From the NCBI RefSeq assembly GCF_031177825.1, contig NZ_JAPSKE010000026.1:1-62157 (forward strand): 62,157 bases of DNA, in the 5' to 3' direction. Position numbers and translations under genes: made by a program. Source of the DNA: Paenibacillus sp. GTDB taxonomy: Bacteria > Bacillota > Bacilli > Paenibacillales > YIM-B00363. The notes under the pieces were generated by a model, which was not told the DNA's origin, made no database searches, and was given only the letters and a program-made list of their open reading frames with translations. Positions within the stretch are counted from its first letter, which is position 1; each line of letters opens with the position of its first letter. Shown in pieces: positions 1-7,917 of this stretch.

Positions 1-114
1 GTGTTACTCACCCGTCCGCCGCTAAGCTGTCCCCGAAGGAACAACTCCGCTCGACTTGCATGTATTAGGCACGCCGCCAGCGTTCGTCCTGAGCCAGGAT
101 CAAACTCTCCAAAA
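1..114 (-). rRNA. rrs: 16S ribosomal RNA, 5' end (partial)
   Basis: Read on the minus strand this begins with the universal AGAGTTTGATCCTGGCTCAG start of bacterial 16S rRNA (complement at about 91-109) and continues into the conserved GGCGTGCCTAATACATGCAA segment. Only the first ~110 bases lie in the window; the rest of the operon runs off the left edge. The exact 5' end is uncertain by a few bases. Confidence 0.97.
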
Positions 115-384
115 AGGGTAGTTCAATATGCTGCGCTCATTACAAGCTAGCTTTCAAAACTTTGCTATGAGCCGAAGCTCACAGCGCGTATGCGCTCGTT
201 GTTCAGTTTTCAAGGAACAAGCTGTCGGCTCAAGGCCGGACTATTAATTTACCACACCCGAAACTCTCATTGCAACCGGTAAAGTTTCCCACCGTTGCCG
301 CTTCGCATTTCGGCGTCATCGTTCTCACGACGACAAGCAATAATATATCACAGCCCAATTCTCGAAGTCAACACCCTTTTTATT
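115..384 (-). other. rRNA operon leader
   Basis: This 270-base stretch between bofA and the 16S rRNA holds no credible gene. Read on the minus strand it carries the rRNA promoter at 342-371 and then an untranslated leader. The leader includes the element TTCCTTGAAAACTGAACA (complement near 205-222), which is typical of Bacillus-type rRNA leaders and spacers and is associated with rRNA antitermination and processing. The short ORFs here are chance. Confidence 0.75.
342..371 (-). promoter_or_regulatory. sigmaA-type promoter of the rRNA operon
   Basis: On the minus strand there is a -35 TTGACT (366-371), an 18-base spacer and a -10 TATATT (342-347), about 230 bases before the 16S start. It begins 12 bases after the bofA stop codon, so the rRNA operon has its own promoter directly behind the dnaX-bofA cluster. 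Confidence 0.65.
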
Positions 385-654
385 TTAAACGACCACTAAA
401 AATTTCAACCCGACTAACGCCGCCAAACCCGGCACCCCAAGCGCCGCGACCGTCGTTACGGTCACCATGTTGATCGGCAGATGGAAATGCGTATACGGCT
501 CGGCGAGACCGAGGAAATACAGCAAGATGCCGGCGATCGCGATGTTCAGAGCGACGACCCCGAGCCAACGAAAGCCGATGCGTCGACGCAGCGTTAGGAA
601 CGCAAGACCTAAGATCGACCCGACGAACACCCATAACCAAATCGAAGTCAGCAT
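385..654 (-). CDS. bofA: Pro-sigmaK processing inhibitor BofA
   Basis: An 89-residue integral membrane protein matching BofA in length and character: an N-terminal hydrophobic segment (about residues 3-22), a second (about 28-50), and a hydrophobic C-terminal third (about 59-89). In sporulating bacilli BofA sits in the outer forespore membrane with SpoIVFA and holds the SpoIVFB protease inactive, delaying pro-sigmaK cleavage in the mother cell until engulfment is complete. The ATG follows GGAGGGGTGAAGAGGAC. Its position between yaaL and the rRNA operon is the same as in B. subtilis, which supports the call as strongly as the sequence does. It lies 7 bases behind yaaL and is probably co-transcribed with it. 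Confidence 0.85.
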   Translation of the reverse strand: MLTSIWLWVFVGSILGLAFLTLRRRIGFRWLGVVALNIAIAGILLYFLGLAEPYTHFHLPINMVTVTTVAALGVPGLAALVGLKFLVVV

Positions 655-661
655 GTCCTCT

Positions 662-1015
662 TCACCCCTCCAATGTGCGCCCGCTCTCCCGAGCGCGGGT
701 CGTATTCGTCGATTGCGCGTATACGCCGAACCCGGACGCCTTCATCGCCTTCGCCTGCTTCAGCAGCATGCCGTACCGCTTCTCCGCCGTCTCGAGCGCG
801 AAGATCGCGTAATCGACTTCGTCGTCCCCGAGCACATGGTCGAGTCGATGCTGCGCGCACGCCCATTCGCGATGCGCGATCCGAAGCTCCCGTAACAGCG
901 CGTCATGTTCGTTGCCCGCAGGCCCGAACACGTCGGGTTTTCCCTTTTTCGCCGGCTTCATCTGTGTTCCCAGGTTTCTGACTTGCTCCGTCCATCGCTT
1001 CCACTTCGCTTGCAT
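662..1015 (-). CDS. yaaL: YaaL family protein (DUF2508)
   Basis: A 117-residue soluble, charged, probably helical protein of unknown function. The family call rests on position (recR-yaaL-bofA is the Bacillales order) and on the conserved-looking stretch with ELRIAHREWACAQHRLD at about residues 40-56. The reading frame is open further upstream, but the ATG at 1013-1015 is preceded by GGGGGACGGGAT and begins MQAKWKRW, so the longer version is rejected. It is longer than the ~75-residue B. subtilis protein because of an N-terminal basic segment (WKRWTEQV, KPAKKGKP). No catalytic motif is visible. Confidence 0.72.
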   Translation of the reverse strand: MQAKWKRWTEQVRNLGTQMKPAKKGKPDVFGPAGNEHDALLRELRIAHREWACAQHRLDHVLGDDEVDYAIFALETAEKRYGMLLKQAKAMKASGFGVYAQSTNTTRARESGRTLEG

Positions 1016-1137
1016 ATCCCGTCCCCCGATATCTCGCAGATACCCGATGTAACCGGGCTCTATATAGATATAAGTACGAGCTCCTTGAAATAGAACAGCA
1101 ACCTGTCCCACAAGCCTAGACCCTGTCCCGATAAACA

Positions 1138-1169
1138 AGAAAAGACCCGAGGCACATTCGCCCCGGGTC
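1138..1169 (-). terminator. Rho-independent terminator after recR
   Basis: On the minus strand GACCCGGGGC and GCCTCGGGTC form a stem (1144-1169) followed by TTTTCTTGTTT. It ends the ybaB-recR transcript, so yaaL-bofA must have another promoter in 1016-1137. Confidence 0.8.
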
Positions 1170-1212
1170 ATCCGCGATCCGACCGTACCCGGCCCGACGC
1201 GTTCCCATCGAC

Positions 1213-1812
1213 TTAACTTAACTCTCTTCTTCCTTCCAGCGCCTTCGACAACGTGACCTCGTCCGCATACTCCAGATCCCCGCCGACCGGCAAACCGTGC
1301 GCGATGCGCGTCACCTTGATCTGGAACGGCTTCACGAGCCGGGACAAGTACATCGCGGTCGCTTCGCCCTCGATGTTCGGGTTCGTGGCCAGGATCAACT
1401 CCTGCACCTCGTCGTCGGCCAATCGCCGAAGCAGATCCGCCACCCGGATATCGTCCGGCCCGATGCCCTCCATCGGAGAGATCGCGCCTTGCAGCACGTG
1501 GTACATGCCGTGATATTCCTTCGTTCGCTCCATCGCGACCAAATCCCGCGGTTCCTGCACGACGCAGATGACCGAGCGGTCCCGCTGCTTATCGGAGCAC
1601 ACGCGGCACGGATCCGTATCCGTAATATTGCAGCACACGGAGCAGTACAACAGATTCCGCTTCACGTTCACCAACGCCTTGGCGAAGTTCATGACGTCCT
1701 CTTCCTTCATTCGAAGCACGTAGAACGCCAACCGGGCCGCGGTCTTCGGACCGACCCCGGGAAGTCTGCTGAAGGAATCAATCAATTTCGCTATCGGTTC
1801 CGGGTAGAACAA
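1213..1812 (-). CDS. recR: Recombination protein RecR
   Basis: A 199-residue protein of normal RecR length. It opens with an HhH segment (LPGVGPKTAARLAFYVLR, about residues 18-35), then a four-cysteine zinc finger (CSVC ... CRVC, about 57-72) and a Toprim domain (ICVVQEPRDLVAMERT, about 80-95; then GEATAMYLSRLV near 155). RecR works with RecO and RecF to load RecA on gapped single-stranded DNA. It follows ybaB by 13 bases, and the pair is ended by the hairpin at 1138-1169. This ybaB-recR pairing is widespread in bacteria. Confidence 0.96.
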   Translation of the reverse strand: MFYPEPIAKLIDSFSRLPGVGPKTAARLAFYVLRMKEEDVMNFAKALVNVKRNLLYCSVCCNITDTDPCRVCSDKQRDRSVICVVQEPRDLVAMERTKEYHGMYHVLQGAISPMEGIGPDDIRVADLLRRLADDEVQELILATNPNIEGEATAMYLSRLVKPFQIKVTRIAHGLPVGGDLEYADEVTLSKALEGRRELS

Positions 1813-1825
1813 AAAGAACGTCTCC

Positions 1826-2173
1826 TTAGAACAATCCCGGGATGTTCATACCGCCCGTGAATTTGCCCATGTCTTGGTTCGCCAGCTCTTCGGCTTTCGT
1901 CAACGCGTCGTTCACGGCCGTCATCACGAGGTCCTGCAGCATCTCCACATCTTCCGGATCGACCGCCTCCGGCTTGATCGTGACGGACAATACGCTCTTC
2001 TGCCCGTTGACGACGACCGATACGACGCCGCCTCCGGCCGTGCCTTCGACCGTCTTGGTCGCGAGCTCTTCCTGCGCTTTCAACATCTGCTCCTGCATCT
2101 TCTTCACTTGCTTCAACATTTGATTCATATTGCCGCCGCCGCCCATGCCGCCGCGATTTCCGCCCCGCATCAT
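1826..2173 (-). CDS. Nucleoid-associated protein, YbaB/EbfC family
   Basis: About 115 residues: a Gly/Met/Asn-rich start, then the YbaB core (MLKQVKKMQEQMLKAQEELA, TVEGTAGGGVVSV, IKPEAVDPEDVEMLQDLV) and the typical end GGMNIPGLF. These proteins are small DNA-binding dimers. The frame can begin at a GTG at 2185, but GAGGTG eight to nine bases before the paired ATG codons at 2171-2173 and 2168-2170 favours the start given here. It lies between dnaX and recR as in most bacteria and is probably transcribed with recR. Confidence 0.92.
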   Translation of the reverse strand: MMRGGNRGGMGGGGNMNQMLKQVKKMQEQMLKAQEELATKTVEGTAGGGVVSVVVNGQKSVLSVTIKPEAVDPEDVEMLQDLVMTAVNDALTKAEELANQDMGKFTGGMNIPGLF

Positions 2174-2226
2174 CCGTACCAGCACCTCACACGTAAGAAT
2201 GGAATTGATTTTGTCCGAAAAGGGTC

Positions 2227-4014
2227 CTACTCTTTCACTACGACGAGGTTTTCGCCGAAGACGTCGATCGCCTCGTTGATCCAGTCTTCCCTATACTTCT
2301 TGCCGTCGGCCGGTTCCGACCCGCCGTCGTCCGGCGTCAGCTCCAGCACCTCCGCGGCAGCGGCCGTGCCGGCCGCCGTCTCCTCCGCCGCCTTCCAATC
2401 CTTCAGCAGCATCGTCGCCAATCGAACCGGCCGCCCGAACACCTCGGCCATCGCGCTCTCGATCAGCTCCTTGTTCGCCGGCTTCTCGGTCGTGTCCCGG
2501 TGGAACGTGTTCTTGAACGCCACCAGGACGACGTCTTCCGTCGCCGACACCGGCTCGCCGTCCACGAGCCAGGCGTGAACCGTGATCTTCCGCTCCTTGA
2601 CCCGCTGCAGCACGGTCTGCCAATCCCGCATCGCGAGCCGATACGGCTCGGAATCGCGAGAAGCCAGGAACGGCTGCAGCGCCGCGGGCGTCTTCATCGG
2701 CTTCGGCGGCGGCGGCGGCGCCTTCGCGGGCGCGGCGGACGCCGTCGCGCCGCCGGCGCTCTCCGCCGGCGCGGCCGGTCGCGACTCGAGCCGCTCGACT
2801 CGCGCCGCGAGCCGCCGCAGCTCCGCCGACAAGCCGCTCACGTCGGCGCCGCTCGTAGCGGCCGCCGCCACGCCGCTTCCGGCGGACGCCGCCGAAGTCG
2901 AAGCCGCCGCGGCGGAATCCCCCGCCCCCGGGACGCACAGCTTCAGCAGCGCGACCTCCAGCATCGTCTGCGGCATCGCGGCGTATTTCATCTCGCCGAG
3001 ATACCCGTTCACGATGTCGATCATCTGGAAGAGACGATCGTTCGCGAACGCCCCCGCCACGGCGGAGAGCCGATCCCGTTCCGCGGGCGCCAGCCGGTCG
3101 GTCACCGCATTGGAGCCGGGCACGAGCTTGACCAGGAGCAGATCCCGCAAGAACGACAGGAAGCCCTCCAGACACTTGTCCGCGCTCTTCCCGTCCCGCA
3201 TCAGCTTGTCGACGAAATCGAGCACGAAGCCGACGTCCTGCTTCAGCACCGCTTCGGCCAAGGCGCCGTATTGCTCGCCGGCGACGCCGCCGGTCATCGC
3301 GAGCACGCCGTCCGCCGTCACGCGTCCCCCTGCGTACGACGTCGCTTGATCGAGCAGACTGAGCGCGTCGCGCATGCCGCCGTCCGACAGACGCGCGATC
3401 AACGCCAGCGCTTCTTCGTCGGCGTCGATCGACTCGGCCTCGCAGATGCGGCGCATCCGAGCCGCCTGCTCGACCGGCGTAATGCGCCGGAAGTCGAACC
3501 GCTGGCAGCGCGAATGAATCGTCGCCGGCACCTTATGCGGCTCGGTCGTCGCTAGAATGAACAGGACATGCTCCGGAGGCTCCTCCAACGTCTTCAGCAG
3601 CGCATTGAAGGCCTCCGTCGTGAGCATGTGCACCTCGTCGATGATGTACACCTTGTATCGCACTTCGGTCGGCGCGTACTTCACCTTGTCCCGAATGTCG
3701 CGGATTTCCTCGACGCCTCGGTTCGACGCGGCGTCGAATTCGCTGACGTCGATGCAAGCGCCCGACGTAATCCGGCGGCAAGCGTCGCATTCGTTGCAAG
3801 GCTCCGCCGACGGGCCGCGCTCGCAATTGACGGCCTTCGCCAAAATCTTCGCCGTACTCGTCTTGCCGGTGCCTCGCGGCCCGTTAAACAAATAAGCGTG
3901 CGACAGCCGGCCTTCGCGGATCGAATTCTGAAGCGTCTGCGTAATATGCTGTTGTCCGATAACGTCCTCGAACGTCTGTGACCGCCATGCGCGGTACAAC
4001 GCCATGCGCGCCAT
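2227..4014 (-). CDS. dnaX: DNA polymerase III subunit gamma/tau
   Basis: A 595-residue clamp-loader ATPase. Visible parts are the N-terminal ALYRAWRSQTFEDVIGQQHI signature, Walker A GPRGTGKTS (about residues 44-52), a zinc module (C-x8-C-x2-C-x2-C, about 63-79), a DEVH-type Walker B (YIIDEVHML) and a sensor 1/SRC segment (ATTEPHKVP ... HSRCQRFDF). An Ala/Pro-rich linker follows (about 370-455), then a C-terminal domain for polymerase contact. ATG at 4014 follows AGAGGGGAAGCGT; an internal ATG three codons later is possible. No evident programmed frameshift site was noticed. Confidence 0.96.
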   Translation of the reverse strand: MARMALYRAWRSQTFEDVIGQQHITQTLQNSIREGRLSHAYLFNGPRGTGKTSTAKILAKAVNCERGPSAEPCNECDACRRITSGACIDVSEFDAASNRGVEEIRDIRDKVKYAPTEVRYKVYIIDEVHMLTTEAFNALLKTLEEPPEHVLFILATTEPHKVPATIHSRCQRFDFRRITPVEQAARMRRICEAESIDADEEALALIARLSDGGMRDALSLLDQATSYAGGRVTADGVLAMTGGVAGEQYGALAEAVLKQDVGFVLDFVDKLMRDGKSADKCLEGFLSFLRDLLLVKLVPGSNAVTDRLAPAERDRLSAVAGAFANDRLFQMIDIVNGYLGEMKYAAMPQTMLEVALLKLCVPGAGDSAAAASTSAASAGSGVAAAATSGADVSGLSAELRRLAARVERLESRPAAPAESAGGATASAAPAKAPPPPPKPMKTPAALQPFLASRDSEPYRLAMRDWQTVLQRVKERKITVHAWLVDGEPVSATEDVVLVAFKNTFHRDTTEKPANKELIESAMAEVFGRPVRLATMLLKDWKAAEETAAGTAAAAEVLELTPDDGGSEPADGKKYREDWINEAIDVFGENLVVVKE

Positions 4015-4080
4015 ACGCTTCCCCTCTGACTTCCTCGGTCGCTCCCGCCCGTTACGGCAGTGCTCCTCATGATCCTTCTT

Positions 4081-4109
4081 ATTATACCAGTTCGGCGAAG
4101 AACGTAACA
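4081..4109 (-). promoter_or_regulatory. Candidate sigmaA promoter of dnaX
   Basis: On the minus strand there is TGTTAC (4104-4109), a 17-base spacer and an extended TGGTATAAT (-10 hexamer 4081-4086). The 118 bases between the kinase gene and dnaX hold no gene. Confidence 0.55.
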
Positions 4110-4132
4110 GGTCGAGAAGGACGAGACCTCCT

Positions 4133-5557
4133 TTACGGCTTCGTGTAAGGGATCGATACGACGAAGATCGTGCCGTAGCCCTTCGAAGATACCCGGAGCG
4201 TCCCGCCCATGTCGTGCACGATACGTTGGCACACCGCCAGCCCGAGGCCGGTGCCTTCTTCTTTCGTCGTGAAGAACGGATCGAATATTTTATCGATCAA
4301 GAACGGCGGGATGCCAGGCCCCGTATCCTGGACGTACACGTTAAACCGCTGCTGGATTCGGTCCGTCTTCTCCGTGATCGTCAGCGTGCCGCCCTCGGCG
4401 GCCATCGCCTCGATCCCGTTCTTGCTCAAATTAATGAACACTTGCTTCAGCAATTCGCGGTCCGCCACGATCGGCGGCGGATCGAGCTCCGCCCGGTACT
4501 CGACCGTCACGCCGTGAAGAATCGCTTCGTTGTTGATGATCGGCAGAATTTCCCGAATGACGGCCGCCGCGTCGATCGACGAGAACGTCGTGTCCTTCGG
4601 CTTGCTCAGCAGCAAGAACTCGCTGACCAGATCGTTGATGCGATCGATCTCGCTGAGCATCAGTTCCGCGTAGCCGAACTCCTTGGTCATGCCGCGTTCC
4701 CCGAGCGACTTCTTCAAGACTTGTAGGAAACCCTTGATCGACGTCAACGGGTTCCGTATTTCATGCGCCGTGCCCGCCGCGATCTGTCCGATCATGGCCA
4801 ACCGATCGCTGCGCTGCACTTGCTGCTCGAGCGAGCGTAAGTTCGAGACGTCTTTGAAAATGACGTAAGCGCCCGCGACCCGCCCCTCGGCATCCTTCAA
4901 CAAGCTCGTGTCCATGATCAGCTCGAAGCGCTCTCGATCGTTCGTCCAGGAGACGGCGTGGTTTTTCACGACCATGCCGTCGAGCAGCGTCCGCTGCACG
5001 AGGCGATGCTGCACCGGTACGCCCTCGAACACGTCGTCCATCGACCGACCGATCGCCGCCTCGCGCTTCACGCCGAGAATGCGGCAGGCGGTGTCGCTGA
5101 TCTCCACCAGCTCGAACTCCGGATTCATTAACAGCACGCCTAAGTTGACGTCCTTCATGAAGGCGCCGGCGAATCGCTGCAGCATATTCAGCCGGACGTC
5201 CCCGTTCAATCGATGCAGCGACAAGATGTAGCGGACCCGCTCCGCCCCTTCGATCCGGAACGCGCTGTACTCGGTAGTCAGCGCGGCAACGCCGGGCGCG
5301 CGCAGCGCCAGCGTCGGGCGAGGCGAACCGATCGCCCTCTCCAGCACCTCCTCGAACGAAGAAGCGTCTACGGCAAGCTCGGCGAACGGTCGGCCGATCA
5401 ATTCCTCGGTGCGCAGGCCGAGCGCCGACGCCAGGTCCGATTGCGCGTAACAGATGCAGCCGGCGCCGTCGAGGACCAAAAACAATCCGTCGAAGATATC
5501 CGTCAGTTCATCCTTTCGATTCGTCTTATGTACCGTCCACCAATATGGTTCAAGCAT
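4133..5557 (-). CDS. Soluble double-PAS sensor histidine kinase, sporulation-kinase-like
   Basis: A 474-residue cytoplasmic kinase with no membrane segment. Order: first PAS (about residues 15-120), second PAS (about 130-245, ending AGAYVIFKDVSNLRSLE), HisKA with phospho-acceptor His in GTAHEIRNPLTSIKGF, and HATPase_c with N box (NLSKNGIEAM), G1 (VQDTGPGIP) and G2 (EGTGLGLAVC). The H-box resembles the KinA/KinB/KinE group that feeds the Spo0F phosphorelay; spo0F lies 6 kb away. No response regulator gene is adjacent, as is usual for orphan phosphorelay kinases. The open frame extends upstream through the SRP RNA gene, but the ATG at 5557 preceded by GGGAAGGCGG is the sensible start. Which regulator it phosphorylates is inference. 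Confidence 0.85.
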   Translation of the reverse strand: MLEPYWWTVHKTNRKDELTDIFDGLFLVLDGAGCICYAQSDLASALGLRTEELIGRPFAELAVDASSFEEVLERAIGSPRPTLALRAPGVAALTTEYSAFRIEGAERVRYILSLHRLNGDVRLNMLQRFAGAFMKDVNLGVLLMNPEFELVEISDTACRILGVKREAAIGRSMDDVFEGVPVQHRLVQRTLLDGMVVKNHAVSWTNDRERFELIMDTSLLKDAEGRVAGAYVIFKDVSNLRSLEQQVQRSDRLAMIGQIAAGTAHEIRNPLTSIKGFLQVLKKSLGERGMTKEFGYAELMLSEIDRINDLVSEFLLLSKPKDTTFSSIDAAAVIREILPIINNEAILHGVTVEYRAELDPPPIVADRELLKQVFINLSKNGIEAMAAEGGTLTITEKTDRIQQRFNVYVQDTGPGIPPFLIDKIFDPFFTTKEEGTGLGLAVCQRIVHDMGGTLRVSSKGYGTIFVVSIPYTKP

Positions 5558-5701
5558 GCCGCACACCGCCTTCCCAGTTGCCGGATATGGATATGTTTCG
5601 CTTCGGGCGGCGCCATTTCCTTCCAAGGGCAAGAAAAAACGCCTCGTCCGGCGGCGGCTTCCCGCAAGCGGATGAGGCGTATGCTTTGTGAACAATAGAA
5701 G

Positions 5702-5797
5702 AGGCCGGGGACCCCGGCACATGAGACATCCTACTTACGGCTGCTTCCTTCCGGACCTGACCGGGTTCGTAGGCACCCATTGCCAGGGCCCCGACCG
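5702..5797 (-). ncRNA. ffs: Signal recognition particle RNA, small bacterial type
   Basis: On the minus strand the conserved apical hairpin reads GGTCAGGTCCGGAAGGAAGC, with the GGAA tetraloop and the Ffh-binding asymmetric loop. It is flanked by complementary ends (GGCCCTGGCAATGGG at the 5' side, GTGCCGGGGTCCCCGGCC at the 3' side). Length is about 95 nt, the short form without an Alu domain; B. subtilis itself has a longer SRP RNA. It scaffolds Ffh for co-translational targeting. Ends are uncertain by a few bases. Confidence 0.93.
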
Positions 5798-5803
5798 AAC
5801 TTA

Positions 5804-5833
5804 AGTATACTCCATCTCGATAGGAAATAGCAA
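5804..5833 (-). promoter_or_regulatory. sigmaA-type promoter of the SRP RNA
   Basis: On the minus strand there is TTGCTA (5828-5833), an 18-base spacer and TATACT (5804-5809), placing transcription start about 7 bases downstream, at the RNA 5' end near 5797. Confidence 0.6.
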
Positions 5834-5862
5834 GACGAGTCCAACCATTCCCATACGCGCGG

Positions 5863-6258
5863 TCACTCGAATCGGATATGGTAGTCGTACCGCGGCGCAT
5901 TGCCCTTCAGCAGCAAGTAAGCATCCGACCGAATCGCGGCCGCTTCCGCCGGCGTCAGGTTATCCATGCGGATCGTCACCGTCACGTCCGTGCCGCTCAT
6001 GAGGATCGACGACCGCTTATCGAGATCCATCTCTCGCAGCGCCTGCCGCATCAACTGGCGATCCTTCGTGTAGTTATGATGGGACGGGTTCGTCCGAAAA
6101 TTCGGATTCGAATTGCTCATCCCGAGATATCCGTCTTCCGCGTAATGATTCGCGTCCATATGATTCGGTTCGCTTCCGCAGCCGCCGACGAGCAGCAGCG
6201 CGGACAGCAATAACATCGTTAGGGGGATGCTCCGCTTCGTTCCCCGATCGCTCTTCAT
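5863..6258 (-). CDS. Small lipoprotein, possibly of the YhcN/YlaJ sporulation group
   Basis: A 131-residue secreted lipoprotein: a basic N-terminus (KSDRGTKR), a hydrophobic stretch and lipobox LVGGC with the lipidated Cys at residue 27. The Asn/His/Tyr-rich linker (NHMDANHYAEDGYLGMSNSNPN) leads to a small domain with DVTVTIRMDNLTPAEAAAIR. That pattern is reminiscent of YhcN/YlaJ spore lipoproteins, but I do not clearly recognise the family. The ATG at 6258 follows AGGAGGTGCC; the longer open frame upstream would overlap rpmE and is rejected. Confidence 0.62.
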   Translation of the reverse strand: MKSDRGTKRSIPLTMLLLSALLLVGGCGSEPNHMDANHYAEDGYLGMSNSNPNFRTNPSHHNYTKDRQLMRQALREMDLDKRSSILMSGTDVTVTIRMDNLTPAEAAAIRSDAYLLLKGNAPRYDYHIRFE

Positions 6259-6322
6259 AAGAAAAAGGCACCTCCTGCCGTTATCGTACCCGGCCGAGGC
6301 GCCCTTATATGCTTGGTAATGA

Positions 6323-6520
6323 TTAGATGCCGTATTTCTTCTTGAACTTGTCGACGCGGCCGCCGACATCCAAGAACTTCTGCTTACCAGTGAAGAACGG
6401 GTGGCAGTTGGAGCAAATTTCGACGCGAAGGTTCGGCTTCACCGAGCCCGTCTCGAACGAGTTGCCGCAAGCGCACGTTACCGTCGTCACATTATATTTC
6501 GGTTGGATCGCAGTTTTCAT
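6323..6520 (-). CDS. rpmE: 50S ribosomal protein L31, zinc-binding form
   Basis: A 65-residue L31 with all four zinc ligands: Cys16 and Cys18 (CAC) and Cys36 and Cys39 (CSNC), then HPFFTGKQKF and VDKFKKKYG. This is the C+ type that in Bacillus is replaced by a Cys-less paralogue under zinc starvation. It follows GAAAGAGGGGACTCCCAC. A near-consensus promoter lies at 6586-6614. Confidence 0.97.
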   Translation of the reverse strand: MKTAIQPKYNVTTVTCACGNSFETGSVKPNLRVEICSNCHPFFTGKQKFLDVGGRVDKFKKKYGI

Positions 6521-6585
6521 GTGGGAGTCCCCTCTTTCCGCCCTGAATCTGTGGTCGATCCAGAGTAAAATTCATAGCAGATGTG

Positions 6586-6614
6586 ATTATATCACGCGCC
6601 CGCACCGTTTGCAA
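6586..6614 (-). promoter_or_regulatory. sigmaA promoter of rpmE
   Basis: On the minus strand there is TTGCAA (6609-6614), exactly 17 bases, then TATAAT (6586-6591), about 70 bases before the rpmE ATG. Confidence 0.75.
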
Positions 6615-6633
6615 CAAGACAAAATCCCCCTTG

Positions 6634-7881
6634 TCAAGTCCGAAGTGGAACGTGCGTGTACGAGCCGATCTTCACGTCGGGCAGCTCGGCCTCCAAAATT
6701 TCGATCGCTTGCTTCATGCCGAGCAGCTCGCCTTGCGGCTTCGGAATGATCGCGAGGTAGCTCTCCGGGTCGATGTTCAGGTTGCGCAGCTGAATCAGCT
6801 TCAGCTTCGTCCGGCGGGCGAATTCGATCATCGCTTCGAGCTCTTCTTCGCGGTCGGTTACGCCCGGGAAGATCAAATAATTGATCGACGTGTAGACGCC
6901 CTTGCTCTCCGCATAGACGAGCGACTTCTCGACGTTCTTCAGCGTATACCCGCGCGGTTTATAGTACGCGTTATAATGCTCGTCCAGCGCGCTGATCGTG
7001 CTTACGCGCATCAGATCGAGCCCCGCGTCCACGATGCCGCGAATATGGTCGCTGAGTCCCGCGTTCGTATTGATGTTGATGTAGCCGAGGCTCGTCTTCG
7101 CTCGAACGCGCTTGATCGCCTCGATGATCGTCGGCGCCTGCGTGGCGGGTTCGCCCTCGCAGCCTTGGCCGAAGGAGATGATGCTCTCCGGCGTTCGCAG
7201 ATGTTCGAGCATGATTTCGACGACTTCGTCCACGGTCGGCTTGAACTTCAGGCGCGTTTGCGGCGCCGGGAAGCCGCTGTCGTCCGGCTGCTCCGAGATG
7301 CAGCCGAAGCAGCCCGCGTTGCAGGAGAACGAGACCGGCACGGCCCCTTCCCACCGCTGCAGGAACGTGTTCGACGCCGTCAGGCATTCGTATCCGAGCG
7401 CGCAGTGGGACAAGTGCTGGAACAAGCGATTGTCCGGATACGCTTCTGTCAGCCGCTTCACGCCCGCTTCCAACACATCCACGTCGCAGTTTTTCGGATT
7501 CCACCGCTCCGGATCGTCCGATTGCCGCGCCGCGACGTAGAACGCGCCGTCCTTCCAGACGACGGCCGAGTATCCGAACAGCGGCAGCGGCTCCGCGCCC
7601 GGCCGCTTCACGTACCCGGGCAACAGAAGCCGGGTAAATCCTTGCGGCAGCAAGGCGCCGACCGCGAAGACGTCGCCCTCGTCCAGCCGCACCATCTCGC
7701 CCGTCTCGCGATCCGCGGCGACGGGGCGCGTGCCGGGCAGCGACACGAGCGTCGCTCCTTCGGGAAGGGGAATCAGCTCCTCCTCCAGAATGTCCGTGAT
7801 CGCGTCTCCGCCGCGCCCGAGCGCGACGTAATCGGGGTGATCGTATACGTTGCCTTCCGCATCCGCATAAACCAATTGCAT
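6634..7881 (-). CDS. Radical SAM protein of unknown substrate
   Basis: 415 residues. The first ~180 form a non-catalytic domain (LPEGATLVSLPGTRPVAADR, GALLPQGFTRLLLPGY). A radical SAM barrel follows with the 4Fe-4S motif C-x3-C-x2-C at Cys187, Cys191 and Cys194 (CNAGCFGC), a glycine-rich SAM contact (FGQGCEGEP) and barrel strands (GYININTNAG, MRVSTISAL). The product is unknown to me. I recall related genes beside rho in other Paenibacillaceae, but that was not checked. It lies 36 bases behind rho, so co-transcription with rho is likely. Confident on superfamily, not on function. Confidence 0.82.
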   Translation of the reverse strand: MQLVYADAEGNVYDHPDYVALGRGGDAITDILEEELIPLPEGATLVSLPGTRPVAADRETGEMVRLDEGDVFAVGALLPQGFTRLLLPGYVKRPGAEPLPLFGYSAVVWKDGAFYVAARQSDDPERWNPKNCDVDVLEAGVKRLTEAYPDNRLFQHLSHCALGYECLTASNTFLQRWEGAVPVSFSCNAGCFGCISEQPDDSGFPAPQTRLKFKPTVDEVVEIMLEHLRTPESIISFGQGCEGEPATQAPTIIEAIKRVRAKTSLGYININTNAGLSDHIRGIVDAGLDLMRVSTISALDEHYNAYYKPRGYTLKNVEKSLVYAESKGVYTSINYLIFPGVTDREEELEAMIEFARRTKLKLIQLRNLNIDPESYLAIIPKPQGELLGMKQAIEILEAELPDVKIGSYTHVPLRT

Positions 7882-7917
7882 GGAACTTTCACCTTCTTCG
7901 TATCTTGCAAGATGTCG

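Noticed and set aside
5558..5722. N-terminal extension of the PAS kinase
   Set aside because: It would make the SRP RNA gene coding; the ATG at 5557 has its own ribosome binding site and the extension is Arg/Pro-rich.
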